From the NCBI GenBank assembly GCA_034509735.1, contig JACGWO010000008.1, forward strand, positions 16,565,864 to 16,629,863: a stretch of DNA of 64,000 bases, given 5' to 3'. This document shows positions 1 through 12,374 of this stretch, piece by piece. The DNA is from Sesamum alatum (taxonomy: Eukaryota; Streptophyta; Magnoliopsida; Lamiales; Pedaliaceae). The position numbers were made by a program, and so were the translations under genes. The notes below the pieces were generated by a model. It was not told where the DNA came from. It saw nothing but the letters and a program-made list of their open reading frames with translations, and made no database searches. The first letter of the stretch is position 1. The number at the start of each line of letters is the position of its first letter.

Positions 1-1
1 T

Positions 2-288
2 ATCATTAATGTGATTATTGGAATGTGTCTATGTTCACCCAAGGATGTCTAGGTACATTTCAATCAATCCCCATTAATCTTCAATTAAGCCTACCACTTT
101 ACAAGGTATGACTAAATCATACCAAGTAAAGGAGGCTTGATTGGATCATTAATGTGATTATTGGAATGTGTCTAGGTTCATCCAAGGGATGTCTAGATAC
201 ATTCTAGTTAATCCCTATTAATCTTCAATCCAGCCTACCACCTTACAATGTATGATTAAATCATACCAAGTAAAGGAGGCTTGATTGG
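2..288. repeat. Two-unit tandem duplication, about 143 bp each
   Basis: Positions 2-144 and 145-288 are two direct copies of the same AT-rich sequence, each beginning ATCATTAATGTGATTATTGG and ending GGAGGCTTGATTGG. They differ by scattered substitutions and one base of length. No coding or LTR landmark lies in it. It may belong to a repeat that starts left of the window. Confidence 0.85.
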
Positions 289-535
289 AGTTGATTTGTT
301 CCTTTCCAAAAAGGAATAAGTCAACTACATCAATCAAGGCCATCCATTTTGGGAGAAATCCAACTTCTCCTAATTCCGAAAGTGGAATTAATATATCTCT
401 TGGTCCAAGATTTAATTGACCGAATTTTATTGTAATCCAATTTTTTGGGTAAAAACAGCAAAAACGGCCCAACCGTTTGAATCTAGCTGGCCGGCAGCAC
501 TATCAGCCGTGCGCACGCACGGGCGCTCGACCATA
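289..535. other. No gene; AT-rich sequence with a short GC-rich patch
   Basis: No coding signal is visible. A GC-rich patch at about 489-530 looks like a remnant of the GC-rich leaders found in the retroelements further on. A minus-strand LTR (Z) seems to begin just after it. Confidence 0.4.
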
Positions 536-2291
536 TAAGACTACGCGGATCATCCCGGGAGAGGGCGCGTGTGGAAGCGCGGTGCGTTTAAACATAGTAA
601 AACATAAACATGCATAATAACGACGGAATTAAACCGATCAGGGGGTGTTCCCTTGATTCTCCTGGGCGTTGAGTGTATCTCATGAATAAAAGAAAAGAGC
701 ATGCAAGATTCATGGAGGCCATAGGGTTGGAACGAAAAGAAAACGCTACAAGCGTACTCACCCGTTGTAGACTTCTTCGTTCGGCTACACGCGTTGTTCC
801 TGGATTTGCCACCTACTCCTAATGTAGGAATCCTATAAATCGTCCACGCAATTCACTAGAATCTTGATGTCCTCGTGCTAGCAAGAGATCAAAGAAAAGG
901 GAGAATCAATCGACCAAACGTTATTAGTTAACACGATCGATTGTTCATGTGTTCCCTTGTATCAAAGACAAAAGAACAAGAAGACTTTTGGAGGTGAAGA
1001 GAGGGTGATGGCCGAGAGAGAGAGAGACGGGCGGCGTCTTCTTGGTGTGAGTGTGTGAGATGAGAGAATTGTGTAGAGATTAGTGTGCGTTGTGTTTGCT
1101 TCAGTATTTATAAGGAACTAGTTTTCCTAATCCTACTCAACCTCTTCCAAATAGGCAAACCACAATTAACTTAGGACTTTGACCTAGTCAAATCCTAGTC
1201 AACATAGACTTTTATTAAGTCAAACTCAATCCTAGTCCTTTATCTCATCTAGCCTGAAGATTAAATCTCGTCCGTCCATCCTTTGATGGGCTTTATGGAA
1301 TGAACTTTTAAATATTATTTAAATCGTCCAACAAATCCTAATGGGCTTCTAGTAAATATCTAATAAATACTTGAGCCCAAAATTAATACTTCCATCTTTA
1401 AGTTAGTTAAAGACGGAAATAGCCCATTCCCAAGTTTCATAAATCTAATTTATGAATCAAGCTTAATTAATCTAAGTAATAATTTAATGGCTTGATACTC
1501 TAAAAGAGAACCAATTTAATCTAATTAAATCATTCCATCTCCTGAAATTAATTCCAAATTAATTCCTCCGTTTTCAGTGAATTGTGTGTGACTCTTTAGG
1601 TTCACCTTCAGCTACACTTGGCTGAATCTCCAATCATTCTATGACAGGAATTCGTTCGTCACCATGGGTGGCCGTTTAGCAACGGTCCATGGTAATAGAG
1701 ACTAGGTGATAATATGGTGCGAACATTTAGGCTCACGAATGCATACGAGTATGGTCCTTCCGTTTACTATCTAACAACTATAGTCTAGGGTATGGATCTT
1801 GGACGTCGGTCCCCATTCTTGACTTAAGCCTTCACTCGTTCACCAACTGAAACGTCACTCGGATCCTATCCACTATTCAGTCACTATGGCCACAAATTTT
1901 ATTGGGAAAGAGTCTCAGAGTATAAGTGAGACACTACTGTCAATCGTTGATAGGAGACGGATTCTTTCTTAGGACTCACCGTCTACAGTACATATCTTGA
2001 CTGCACTAGATAGAGCTTATAGCAACCAAGTTTTTCGACTTGATAGCCTCTCGCTAAACCTAAGATACAGACATGGTGTGCATGTGACTACCGTGGTCCC
2101 TCAAGTCTGAGGACTAATCTGGTACTATCGAAATCGGGAATACAAGTCATACCGACCAACCTACTCAAGGTTTCCCATATGAAGATTTCCGTGAGTCACC
2201 TCAGTCAGCTGGCACCGAGCTAGCTAACCCACTACAATTGCATGGACGATCCTCGTGACTTGTCGATGAAACACGACTACAATCATTTAGT
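536..2291 (-). repeat. Old copia LTR 'Z', left part (split by element A)
   Basis: Minus-strand LTR recognised from blocks shared with the other LTRs here: the CATCCCGGGA end region, the gtgtgactctttaggttcacc block near 1590, the ggtggccgtttagcaacggtcc block near 1668, and a W-box cluster (about 1171-1225) beside a minus-strand TATA box (TATAAATA near 1105). The LTR continues at 12090-12374 after element A. The left boundary is approximate. It carries perfect 3-base-spaced inverted repeats at 1436-1456 and 1514-1530. Confidence 0.7.
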
Positions 2292-4264
2292 TGAAAAGTA
2301 TAGTGTGGATCGTCCCGGGAGGAGCGTGAATGTGGAAGTGTGATATAAATAAAACATGAAAAATAAAACATGCTTGTACTGAAACGTAAATACACGTTCA
2401 AGGGGTGTTCCCTTGAACCTCCAGGGTGTTCGGTGTATCTCCTGATCAAAGTAAACATGCAATTATCATGGTGTCCATAGGGTGGAAACGAAAAATGAAA
2501 TTAAGACCTACCTGGTTGTAGTTTTGTCTTCGTACCGCTACACGCGTAGTTCCACGTTTCGCCACCAAGATCCCAAGACAGGAACCCTCTAAATTATACA
2601 CGCAATCCTACCGGTTCTTGATCCCCATGCTAGCAAGAAATTAAGAGTATACAGGGAGGACGAATCGACCAAGCGTTATTAATCAACGTGATCGATCCAT
2701 CTAATGCCTGCTTCTATTAAATAAGGAACTAGGCTTTTCTTGGAGAAAAAAGGGGACATGGGACGAGAGAGAGAGAGTGTGGCAGGTGGTGGGTGTGTGT
2801 GTGTGCTCACAAGATGATCAATCATGCATGTGTGTGCCTCTATGAGTATTTATAGAAGAAGAATAATCCTATTCCTCTTTAAACTGTAATTAAGAAGCAC
2901 ACTTTGACTAGGATTTCGACCTAGTCAAATTAGACTTTAGACTTAGTCAAAATAATCTTGGTCCTTGATCTCTCTACTTCAATCTTGTCCGTCCATTACT
3001 TTGATGGATTATTTATGGAATATTTAAATCTTATTTAAATAATCCATAGGACTTTAAATAATTCATATTTATTTATTTTAAGCCCATTTCCTCATTTCTA
3101 ATAAATCTCATTTATTAGTTAATTCCATTTAATCTAATTAAAAGAATCAACAATCCAAGAAAAGGGGAACTAATTTAATCTAATCAAATTGTTCAACCTC
3201 ACGGGATTAATTCTAAATTAATTCCTTTGTTACTGGCGGATTGTGTGTGACTCTTTAAGTTCACCCTCAACTAGACTTGACCAAATCTCCAATCATCTCA
3301 TGGAGGGAATTCGACCGTCACTATGGGTGGCCGTCTAGCAACGGTCCATAGCACTAGAGACTAGGAGAATATTATGGCGTGAACATTTAGGCTATCCAAT
3401 ACATTTATCCTTCCATCTAGTATCTCACAGCTATATTCTAGGGTATGGACCTTTAGGATGTTAGTACCCATTCTTGACTTAAGCCTTGGCTCGTCCACAC
3501 TAAACATCACAGGGATCCCATCCCATTGTTCAGTCACTGTGGCCACAGATTCATGGAGGACGAGTCTTAGAGTAAAAGTAAGACATTACTCTCAACCCTT
3601 TTTTGATAGGAGATGGATCCTCTTTTAGGACCTACTGTCCACACTACACATCTTGACTGCACTAGATAGGGCTTATGACAACCGAGTCTCTTGACTTGGT
3701 AGCCTTTTGCCAAACTTAAGACATAGACATGGTGTGTATATGATCTCAGTAGTCCGTCAAGTCTGAGGATCAAATTTGTATTGTTGGAACTGGGAATACT
3801 AGTCATATCGACCGACCCTACTTGAGGTCTTCCATATGACGACTTCTACGAGTCACCTCAGTCAGCCGCCACCTAGCTGGCTGACCCACTAACATTGCAT
3901 GGACGATCCTCGTTACTTGTCAATGAAACGCGACTGCAATCGCTTAGTGCAAGTCTCAAACGAACTCTCGATACCCTATCTCGAGATCCCTTGACTTGGA
4001 GTTTTCAGACCAATCCACAGAAACTGATTTCATGACCTGCCATCTTATGCGCAGTCCTAGTTTCGTGGATTGACGTTTTGGTCTATGGGCTTTGCTTGTG
4101 CACTCTACAGTTAATAATATAAAGCAGTAAGTGAACACGAACAAAGTATTTAAGCCATATTCATATCACTTCCTTATTCATAATATTTATTAAAACACCA
4201 AAACTGTCAGACATAGGTTACATAAGCCTAATCAGATTGGCTTCAACGGTCACCTATTCTAACA
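2292..4264 (-). repeat. Element A 3' LTR
   Basis: 1,973 bp. Read on the minus strand it starts TGTTAGAATAGGTGACC and ends CA (plus-strand TG at 2292). It contains a W-box cluster near 2906-2960, a TATA-like stretch near 2853, and a perfect dyad at 3098-3118 (arms CTAATAAAT / ATTTATTAG, spacer CTC). Confidence 0.9.
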
Positions 4265-4275
4265 ATCTCCCACTT
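4265..4275 (-). other. Polypurine tract of element A
   Basis: Minus-strand AAGTGGGAGAT directly abuts the 3' LTR start, the usual position for priming plus-strand cDNA. The same 11-mer is found in D, C, J, G and E. Confidence 0.85.
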
Positions 4276-5700
4276 GTCCTAAAGCTAATTGCCCATATGC
4301 CTAATCCCCATATTCTCAAGATGCTGCGTATGAGCAATTTGTGATATAGGCTTTGTCAACGGATCTGCTGTGTTTTCTGCTGAGCTGACTCGGTCTACCC
4401 GAACATCACCATTTCCTACCATTTCCCTCGAAAGGTGGTAGCGTCTAAGTATGTTGGATCGATGATGGGATCTTGATTCCTTTGCTTGCGATATTGCCCC
4501 ATTGTTATCACAGAAGATAACCACGGGCTCGACAATTCTAGGCACCACACCCAAATCTTGGATGTAATTTCTCATCCAAACCGCTTCATTAGCAGCTTCT
4601 GAAGCTGCTATGTATTCGACTTCAATAGTGGAATCAACTATGGTTTCTTGCTTGGAACTTTTTCAAGCTACCACACCACCATTAAGTCTGAACACATAGC
4701 CCTATTGAGACTTGGCATCGTCGTCGTCCGTCTGGAAGCTAGCGTTGCTAAAGCCTTCCAGAATCAACTCTCCATTGCCATAGACCAAGAACATGTCCTT
4801 AATCCTTCTTAGGTACTTAAAGATGCTCTTGACCGCACTCCAATGTGTCTCGCCTGCATAGGACTGATATCTACTAGTTACACTCAAGGCGTAAGTGATG
4901 TTAGGCCTCGTGCAGTAGACGGCGTATTGGATGCTGCCCACGACTAAGGCATAAGGGATGCCCTTCATCCTTTCAAGCTCCTCATCGGTCTTGGGAGACC
5001 GTCTCTTGTATAGAGATCCCACTGACCTTCTTGTATACACAAGGGTCATATTCATTTATGATAAAATCATATCCTTGTATGACTTCATTAAAGCTAATGT
5101 TCCAACTACGGGATGCTTGTTCGAGGCCATAGATGGACTTTTGGAGACGGCTGATCCATATAGATCTCTTCCTCAATGAAACCGTTGAGAAACGTCATTT
5201 TCACGTCCGTCTACCATATTTCATAGTCATACCATGCAGCTATGGCAAGCATGATCCGAATGGACTTAGCCATGGCTACTGGCGAGTAGGTATCCTCAAA
5301 GTCGAACCCGGGTCGTTGAGTGTAACCTTACGCCATTAGCCTAGCTTTGAAGGTGGTAACTTCTCCATCAACGCCAAGTTTACATTTATAGACCCATTTA
5401 CACCGAACTGGTTTAACGCCTGGGTGGGTCTACAAGTGTCCACACTTGATTTGTGCTCATGGAGTCCATTTCGGCTTTCATGGCCTCAAGCCACTTTCCC
5501 GAGTCGATGTCAGACATCATGTCCTCGTATGTCTTAGGATCCTTATCCAAGTGGACGGTCATGCCTACAGAGCCACACCTCACGGGAGGGCAAGGCTCTC
5601 TAGCTGACCTACGAAGGACTGGAACGTCAGTGGTGACCACGCGCACAGACATGATAGGAGCTGGCGATTCAGGTACCGTGGTTGGATCCTCGTGAGGTTT
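4276..5700 (-). pseudogene. Element A reverse transcriptase-RNase H remnant
   Basis: Copia RVT_2 and RNase H sequence in several frames. The RT N-terminus (SDIDSGKWLEAMKAEMDSM) lies at 5413-5652, RT middle (KSIYGLEQASRSWNI) at 4982-5176, RT C-terminus (YAVYCTRPNITYALSVTSRY) at 4702-5055, and the RNase H end (VIFCDNNGAISQAKESRSHH) at 4285-4575. Around 5020 the sequence jumps from the VYKKVSG segment to the SPKTDEEL segment, so the YVDD catalytic core of RT has been deleted. Non-functional. Confidence 0.88.
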
Positions 5701-5802
5701 TTCAACATGCCAGACATGTTGATCCTCGCGAGGTGGCTTGACCCGTTGGGTACTTATCCTAAAACCTCTAAGTGAGGTATCCGCAGCTTCTGGAGCTGAT
5801 GA

Positions 5803-6749
5803 CTAATTCGTCTCACTTGATTCTTCAAGGAGCAGTTCATCACGTTGGACACCCGTTGGAGAACCTTTCTCCACGAACACTGCATTCCTTGAAACAAAGA
5901 CTTTTTGTTCCGAGGGGTCATAAAAGTAACAACCTGCAGTTTCCTTAGGATATCCAATGAACCTGCACAAGCTAGACCTTGATTCTAACTCTTCTCCCAC
6001 TAATCTCTTGACGTATGCAGGGCTACCCCACACTCTCAAGTATTTGTAGGAAGCAGGCTTACCGTGCCATATCTCATATGGTGTTTGGGTTACGGCACTG
6101 GTCGGCGCTATGTCTAGTAACTTGGCGGCTGTTTCCAGTGCGTAGCCCCAAAAAGACAAGGGTAGTTCGGTAAAAACTCATCATGGATCAGACCATGTCT
6201 AACAGGTTTGATTCCTCCTTTCAGAGACGCCGTTTTACTACGGTGTCTCGGGAGGTTTCCATCAAAGACTATACCGTTTTCTTTTAGACAATCGAGAAAC
6301 TCGCCACTAAGGTACTTGCCGCCTTAGTCTGACCGTAGGATTTTAATTTTGCACTCGATTTGGTTCTCAACTTCAAGTCTAAAGTCTTTAAACCTCTCAA
6401 GAGCTTCTGACTTGTACCTCATTAGGTAAACATAATCGTACTGTGAGCGATCATCGGTGAAGGTTATGAAGTAAGAGAAACCACCTCCAGATTGTGTCCT
6501 TAGTGGTCCACATACGTCCATATGGACGAAGTCCAACAAACCTGTGGCAAGCCTACTTTGTCTTACAAAGGGCCTCTTCATCATTTCCCCTTTAAGACAA
6601 GATTCACAAGCTGGTAGATTGCTCAAGTCCCCAACCTCTAGGTTCTTTGAGTCTACCAACTTCTTCATCCTTTCTTGAGAGATGTGACCTAGCCTTGCAT
6701 GCCACAGTTGTGCGTTCCTGTGACTATCTATTTTACGTGTGTTGAGCAT
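5803..6749 (-). pseudogene. Element A integrase remnant
   Basis: Read on the minus strand. The GAG-pre-integrase/HHCC region (LWHARLGHISQERMKKLV, then LPACESCLKG) and first catalytic Asp region (FVHMDVCGPLRTQ) are in 6324-6749. The C-terminal part (LSFWGYALETAAKLLDIAPT, then YEIWHGKPASYKYLRVWGSP) is in 5803-6159. The segment between, holding the second Asp and the Glu of the DDE triad, is broken by frame changes. Order matches Ty1/copia (integrase before RT). Confidence 0.88.
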
Positions 6750-6790
6750 TTATAGTGAAATTAGACTTTTGCAAGATATAGAGTCCGTTA

Positions 6791-7276
6791 TTAAGTGTAC
6801 CAAGCAGATGAGCCACCCTTCATCAAATAAAAGTAATTTTTATTTATCAAAAATTCATAACCACTATTGTCTAACAATGGAATAAAAATGATATTTTTGA
6901 TCATGCTAGGTACATAATAACATTCCTCTAAATCTATCCTAACATGATCACTAACTAGTAAGCTGGCGGTTCCTACTGTTTCTACAGCAACGGTCTTGCC
7001 TTTGCCAAGCTTTAGGACTATATCGTCTTTACTCAGTTTTCTGCTTCTTGTCAGCACCTGCAAGTCATTGCAAATGTGAGCTCCAAAACCGGTATGTAAT
7101 ACCCAAGAGGCATAATTAGTGATCATATTAACTTCAATCACAAACATACCTTGCTTGGAAAGGAGTTTGGGGCAATCCCTCTTCCAATGCCCTTTCTCAC
7201 GGCAATGAATACATATGTCATTTGCCCTCGACTGTTGCTTTGAGTCAACCTTCTTTTTCCCTTTGCCTTTCCCCAC
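6791..7276 (-). pseudogene. Element A CCHC knuckle and protease remnant
   Basis: The reading frame holds a complete CCHC zinc knuckle (CIHCREKGHWKRDC) followed by the copia aspartic protease region. Relatives read VLDTGCGAHIC; here it is VLHTGFGAHIC, so the catalytic Asp is replaced by His. Even if translated, the protease should be inactive. Confidence 0.88.
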
Positions 7277-8011
7277 TTATGCAACGGGAACGCTCCTAGC
7301 GTTAGCAGCGGCTGTGACGGCCTTTCCCTTTCCCTTCTTCCTTTTCCAACGTCCGACACCCTTGCCTTTCGCCTTGGAAGTCGAAGCCTCTCCAAACAAT
7401 ACCGATGATGCAGACTTTTTGGTCGTGGCCTCGTACTGCACCAACATATTGATCAACTCATGGATGCCCTTCTCAAGAACATTCATGTTGTAGTTAACAA
7501 TAAATTGATAGAAGGAGGGTGGGAGTGACTGAAGGATCACATCAATGTATGTCTCGTTATCGAGCCCTACTTTGAGGTCTTCGAGCTTTTCCACTAAGGT
7601 AAGCATCTTGACCCCATGCTCATGTACAGAGGATCCCTCGGCCATCTTAGTTCCAAAGAACGCCTTCGTCGCAACATACCTAGTATGCCGGTCCGGGACT
7701 ACATAGCAATCCTTCAGGCGAGCCATTATGGAAGGAACGTTATCTAGCCTCTCATATTGTTTTTGTATCTCATTAGTCATAGATGCCAGTATGATGCTAC
7801 AGACCTTCCGGTTATCTTGAAGCTAAGTCTCTAACATCTCACGTTATTCGGGAGGGGATCCTTCTGGCAAAGTCCGAGGAAACGGCTTGTCCATAATATA
7901 GCCTTGGTTCTCATAATCGAGGACTATTATCAGATTGCGCAACCAGTTGTTGTAATTTGTTCTATTAAATTTATTTGTCTCAAGTACGGTTGATAATGGG
8001 TTCTTAGACAT
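7277..8011 (-). pseudogene. Element A gag remnant
   Basis: Copia gag (UBN2-like) starting at ATG 8009-8011 (MSKNPLSTVLETNKF). It continues through DWLRNL-type and IQKQYERLDNVPSIMARLKD motifs to a Lys/Arg-rich tail (GKGVGRWKRKKGKG). Stop codons near 7842 and 7825 interrupt the N-terminal third. The downstream frame 7277-7780 is open. Compared with D or H the order and length are normal. Confidence 0.88.
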
Positions 8012-9066
8012 AGTTTTAAATCTACATTTAAAAACGGAGTATATAATCAACAAAATAAAATGGTTTTTAATAATAATTAAAGACTTGGACTTCAATAATT
8101 TAATGCTCCCACTATTTCTACGAAAACACAATACTCTCAAATGTTGTTTTCGGAAAACCCTTTCCTAGCGGGCTTGGGATCCACAACGATGTTTTCCATA
8201 CCGTGCTTTTATGACTCGTATGAAAAATAACTTGTGGGAGGTATTCCATACCATTCTCGTCTAACGAGATTCACAAGATGTCCTATCTCACCCTTTTTTA
8301 CGTGATCATCAGGACTCCAAGCGAATCACATTATTCAGGCATTAGACCCGACCCCAATGAACCGAATCATAGCACTTACTACTACCCCTACGACACGTGA
8401 GACAGGCAACAGGAGTGTATTCACTTCATTCACAACAAAGTGCAGCTTATTTTCAAGATAAGAGACGTGCCACGACTCGTGAGACCACGCAATTGACTGA
8501 AGCCATCTTCCTCACTTTGTCATTGATTGGAAGGCTTGGACGAACTACTAGAGTTCTAGTCCATTTATTAAGGGTCCAATATTAAACTTGGTCCAACCAA
8601 GTGAGAGTTTAATAACCGAGATCTCATTATATTACATACATACATTATACATAGAAACGTTTTGCATTCTATAGCAGTAATACGATAAATAAACCTTTCA
8701 TCTATAACATAAGTCACATGGAAAATAAAAAACCTAGCACGCCCCTGTTGGATGATCACAAGCCCGAATCCTATGCGACCCACTGAGCCCGTAGTGAATC
8801 TATGGTCAATCTAAGGTTGTTCCTACACTATTACATTTAATAATAGAAACCCATCAACACAGTGATGGGCCTAGCCTCTTTTCCACCGGGTCTCCATGGA
8901 ACTCCTTGGATCCTCCTTTTTGGGCCATCCTTCATCTTCTTCATCGAAAATAAAATAAAACCTCACAGCTATACTACGCTTATTACAACTTAAAAAGAAA
9001 CCCCGGCGAACACCCGGGAGAGTACATTTGGAGTGAGATAGAAAGTCTTATTATTCAAAGGCAACC

Positions 9067-9070
<4 letters not shown>

Positions 9071-9119
<49 letters not shown>
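9071..9119. repeat. (GA)n / (CT)n microsatellite
   Basis: About 24 GA dinucleotides. On the element's own strand it is (CT)n and occupies the place of the pyrimidine-rich tract that precedes TTCTAG in leaders B, C and D. Here the following triplet is TGG, not TAG. Confidence 0.95.
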
Positions 9120-9125
<6 letters not shown>

Positions 9126-9477
9126 TAAACGAGGCACACAGGCCTAACATCAAAATAAAACCATACATATGGTCTAGGGCTTTGTGATCATCAGTCATCA
9201 TTAAATCAAATAGCATTACACATAATCCATGATATCCAACATCATTAATCCATAAATAAAAATAATTTCTACACTCAAAATTGGTGCAACAATTTCAATC
9301 CTTTTCTAGTGAGGAAAACCTTTCCTCATTATTCAAACAATATTAAATTTTTGGTGGTTCCAAACCAATCAAAAAATAAAATATTTCTAAATAATGTCTT
9401 TAGAAAAACAACAAAAATAATAAAATAATTCTAAAAAATTAATTCTAAAAATAGAAAATGAAAAACAACCGGAGATG

Positions 9478-9895
9478 ACTGAGGGCCCCCGCTGCCGGCG
9501 GCGCCCTGGCCGGACACACAGGCCGGCAGGCCCAGCCTGCCGCTTGCGCGCGTGCGTAGGCTCCCCTGCTTGCTTGCGCGCGCGCTTTCTGCGCGTGCGG
9601 CCACAAGCAGGCTGGATCTGCCTGCCTGCGCACGCTAGCTGCGCACAGGCCCCCTTGCCTGTGCGCGTTGCCCTGCCGCGCAGCCTACGCGCGCATCCAA
9701 AAGTCAGTACGTGCACGAGCTGGGTACGCTGGCCAGGCGCGCGCGTGCAGGCTCTTTTGCCTGTGTGCGCACGCCTAGCAGCTGCCCTGTGCGCGGCCTG
9801 ACTGGCCGTGCGTCTGCCTATCGCGCGTGCCCAGGCACCTTCTGGCTGCGTGCGCGTGCGCCTGGCCGTGCCCACTGCGCGATGTTAGCTGGAGG
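9478..9895 (-). repeat. GC-rich hairpin region of leader A
   Basis: Very GC-rich, dominated by GCGCGC and TGCGCGCG. It contains inverted repeats such as gcgcacaggc...gcctgtgcgc around a CCCCTT loop near 9645 (AAGGGG on the element strand). Long overlapping ORFs on both strands reflect the scarcity of stop codons at this composition, not genes. Confidence 0.75.
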
Positions 9896-10094
9896 TTGCC
9901 GCCTTCGCCATTTTTCTTGATCCGTTATTATTTTCTTCCCCATTTTTCAAGAAACCAAGAAAACCAAGATCTCGTGTAAAATGAATATGATGAACCCATG
10001 AAATTACGACATGCTTCGAATGTAAATTAAAAGCAATGTAAATTATGCTTTACACTTATAGCACATAAAATCCTAGGCCTATACACCGAACCGG

Positions 10095-10106
10095 GCTCTG
10101 ATACCA
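10095..10106 (-). other. Primer-binding site, element A
   Basis: Minus-strand TGGTATCAGAGC, complementary to the 3' end of plant initiator tRNA-Met, one base inside the 5' LTR. Confidence 0.92.
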
Positions 10107-10107
10107 C

Positions 10108-12089
10108 TGAAAAGCATTGTGTGGATCGTCCCTGGGGTGCGCGAATGCAGAAGCGCGATATAAATAAATGATGAAAAATAAAGCATGCTTGTACTGAAAC
10201 GTAAATACACATTCAAGGGGTGTTCCCCTAAATCTCCTGGGTGTTCGGTGCATCTCATGATGAAAGTACACATGCAATTATATGGTAGCCATAGGGTGGA
10301 AACGTAAAACGAAATTAAGACCTACCCGGTTGTAGTTTTGTCTTCGAACCGCTACACGCGTTGTTCCACGTTTTGCCACCAAGGTCTCAAGATAGGAACC
10401 CTCTAAATTGTCCATGCAATCCTACCGGTTCTTGGTCCCCGTGCTAGCAAGAAATCAAGAGTATATAGGGAAGTTGAATCAACCAAGCGTTATTAATTAA
10501 CGTGATCAATCCGTCTAGTGTCCACTTGTATTAAACAAGGAACTAGGCTTTTCTTGGAGGAAAAAAAGGAGATGGGACGAGAGAGAGAGAGAGAGAGAGT
10601 GTGGCCGGTGGTGTGTGTGTGTGCTCACAAGATGATCAATCATGTATGTGTGTGCCTCTATGAGTATTTATAGAAGAAGAATAATCCTATTACTCTTCAA
10701 ACTCTAATTAAGAAGCACACTTTGACTAGGATTTTGACCTTTTCAAATCCTAGTCAAATTAGACTTTAGACTTAGTCAAACTAGTCTTGGTCCTTGACCT
10801 CTCTACTTCAATCTCTTTCATCCATCGCCTTGATGGATTATTTATGCAATATTTAAATCTTATTAAAATAATCCATAGGACTTTAAATAATTAATATTTA
10901 TTTATTTTAAGCCCATCTCCTCATTTATAATAAATCTCATTTATTAGTTATTTCTGTTTAATCTAATTAAAGGAATCAACAATCCAAAAAAAGGGGAACC
11001 AATGTAATCCAATAAAATTATTCAACTTCCCGGGATTAATTCTAAATTAATTCCTTTGTTACCAGTGGATTGTGTGTGACTCTTTAGGTTCACCCTTAGC
11101 TAGACTTGGCCGAATCTCCAATCATCTCATGAAGGAAATTCGTCCGTCACAATGATTGGCCGTCTAGCAACGATCCATGACACTAGAGACTAGGTGGATA
11201 TTATGGCGTGAACATTTAGGCTCTCCAATAAGTTTATCCTTCCATCTACTATCTCACAGCTATAGTCTAGGGTATGGACCTTTAGGATGTTGGTACCCAT
11301 TCTTGACTTAAGCCTTGGCTCGTCCACACTAAATGTCACAGGGATCCCATCCCACTATTTAGTCACTGTGGCCACAGATTCATGGAGGACGAGTCTCAGA
11401 GTAAAAGTGAGACATTACTGTCAACCATTTGGATAGGAGATAGATCCTCTCTTAGGACCTACAGTCCACACTACACACCTTGACTGTACTAGATAGGGCT
11501 TATGACAACCGAGTCTCTTGACTTGGTAGCCTTTTGCCAAACCTAAGATACAGACATGGTGTGTATGTGATCTTAGAAGTCCCTCAAGTCTAAGGTTCAA
11601 ATCCGTACTGTTGGAACCGGGAATACTAGTCATACCGGCCGACCCTACTCAAGGTCTTCCATATGACGACTCCCACGAGTCACCTCAGTCAATGGGCACC
11701 TAGCTGGCTGACCCACTAACATTGCATGGACGATCCTTGTCACTTATCGATGAAGCGACTGCAATTGCTTAGTGCAAGTCTCAAACGGACTCTCAATACC
11801 CTATCTCGAGATCCCTTGACTTGGAGTGTTTCAGACCGATCTAGATAAACTGATTTCATGACCTGCCATTCTATGCGCGGTTCAAGTTTCGTGGATTGAC
11901 GTTTCGGTCTGTGGGCTTTGTTTGTGCATTGAACATTTAATAATATAAAGAAGTAAGTGAACACGAACTATGTATTTATGCCATATGAATATTACTTTCT
12001 TATTCATCGTAATTATTAAAACACTGAAAGTATTAGACATAGGTTACATAAGCCCAATCAGATTGGCTTCACGGTCACCTATTCTAACA
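10108..12089 (-). repeat. Element A 5' LTR
   Basis: 1,982 bp, same layout as the 3' LTR at 2292-4264 with many substitutions. It includes a (GA)n run near 10580 (the pyrimidine-rich stretch after the TATA box on the element strand). It ends exactly at 12089 before the TTAGT duplication. Confidence 0.9.
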
Positions 12090-12374
12090 TTAGTGCAAGT
12101 CTCAATTGGATCCTCGATACCCAATCTCGAGGTTCTTGACGTGGAGTATTTCAGACCGATCCACAGAAATTGGTTTCATGACTGCCAACCTATGCGCAGT
12201 ACAGCCTCTTGAATTAATATATCCGGTCTGTGGGCTTTGCTTGTGTATTGAACAGTAATATGTATTAAACAGTCAAATAAGTGAACATAATCAAAGTATG
12301 AAGGCTGTAACTGAATGTCAGAAACAGGTTACATAAGCCTAACTAGATTGGCTTCACAGTTACCTATTCTAACA
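12090..12374 (-). repeat. Old copia LTR 'Z', right part
   Basis: Starts with the second TTAGT copy and resumes the sequence cut at 2291. It ends ...TTCTAACA at 12374 followed by a polypurine tract (12375-12385), so on the minus strand this is the beginning of an LTR and Z is a 3' LTR. Confidence 0.85.

Larger units (their letters stand above)
8012..10094 (-). other. Element A untranslated leader
   Basis: About 2.1 kb between primer site and gag with no convincing sense ORF. It holds blocks shared with the other leaders: CTCGT..ACGAG and GGTAT..ATACC hairpins just upstream of gag (near 8225-8275), a CACGACTCGTG palindrome near 8470, the gatcatc block near 8750, a (GA)n microsatellite at 9071-9119, and a GC-rich hairpin region at 9478-9895. 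Confidence 0.75.
2292..12089 (-). mobile_element. Element A: complete Ty1/copia LTR retrotransposon, coding decayed
   Basis: Two LTRs (2292-4264 and 10108-12089) flank a minus-strand copia gag-pol. The element is bounded by a perfect 5-bp target duplication TTAGT (2287-2291 and 12090-12094), and removing it restores a continuous LTR Z. Polypurine tract and initiator-Met primer site are in place. The two LTRs differ at many positions, so this insertion is older than C or G. Coding has stops, frameshifts, a lost reverse-transcriptase core and a mutated protease site. Confidence 0.93.
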
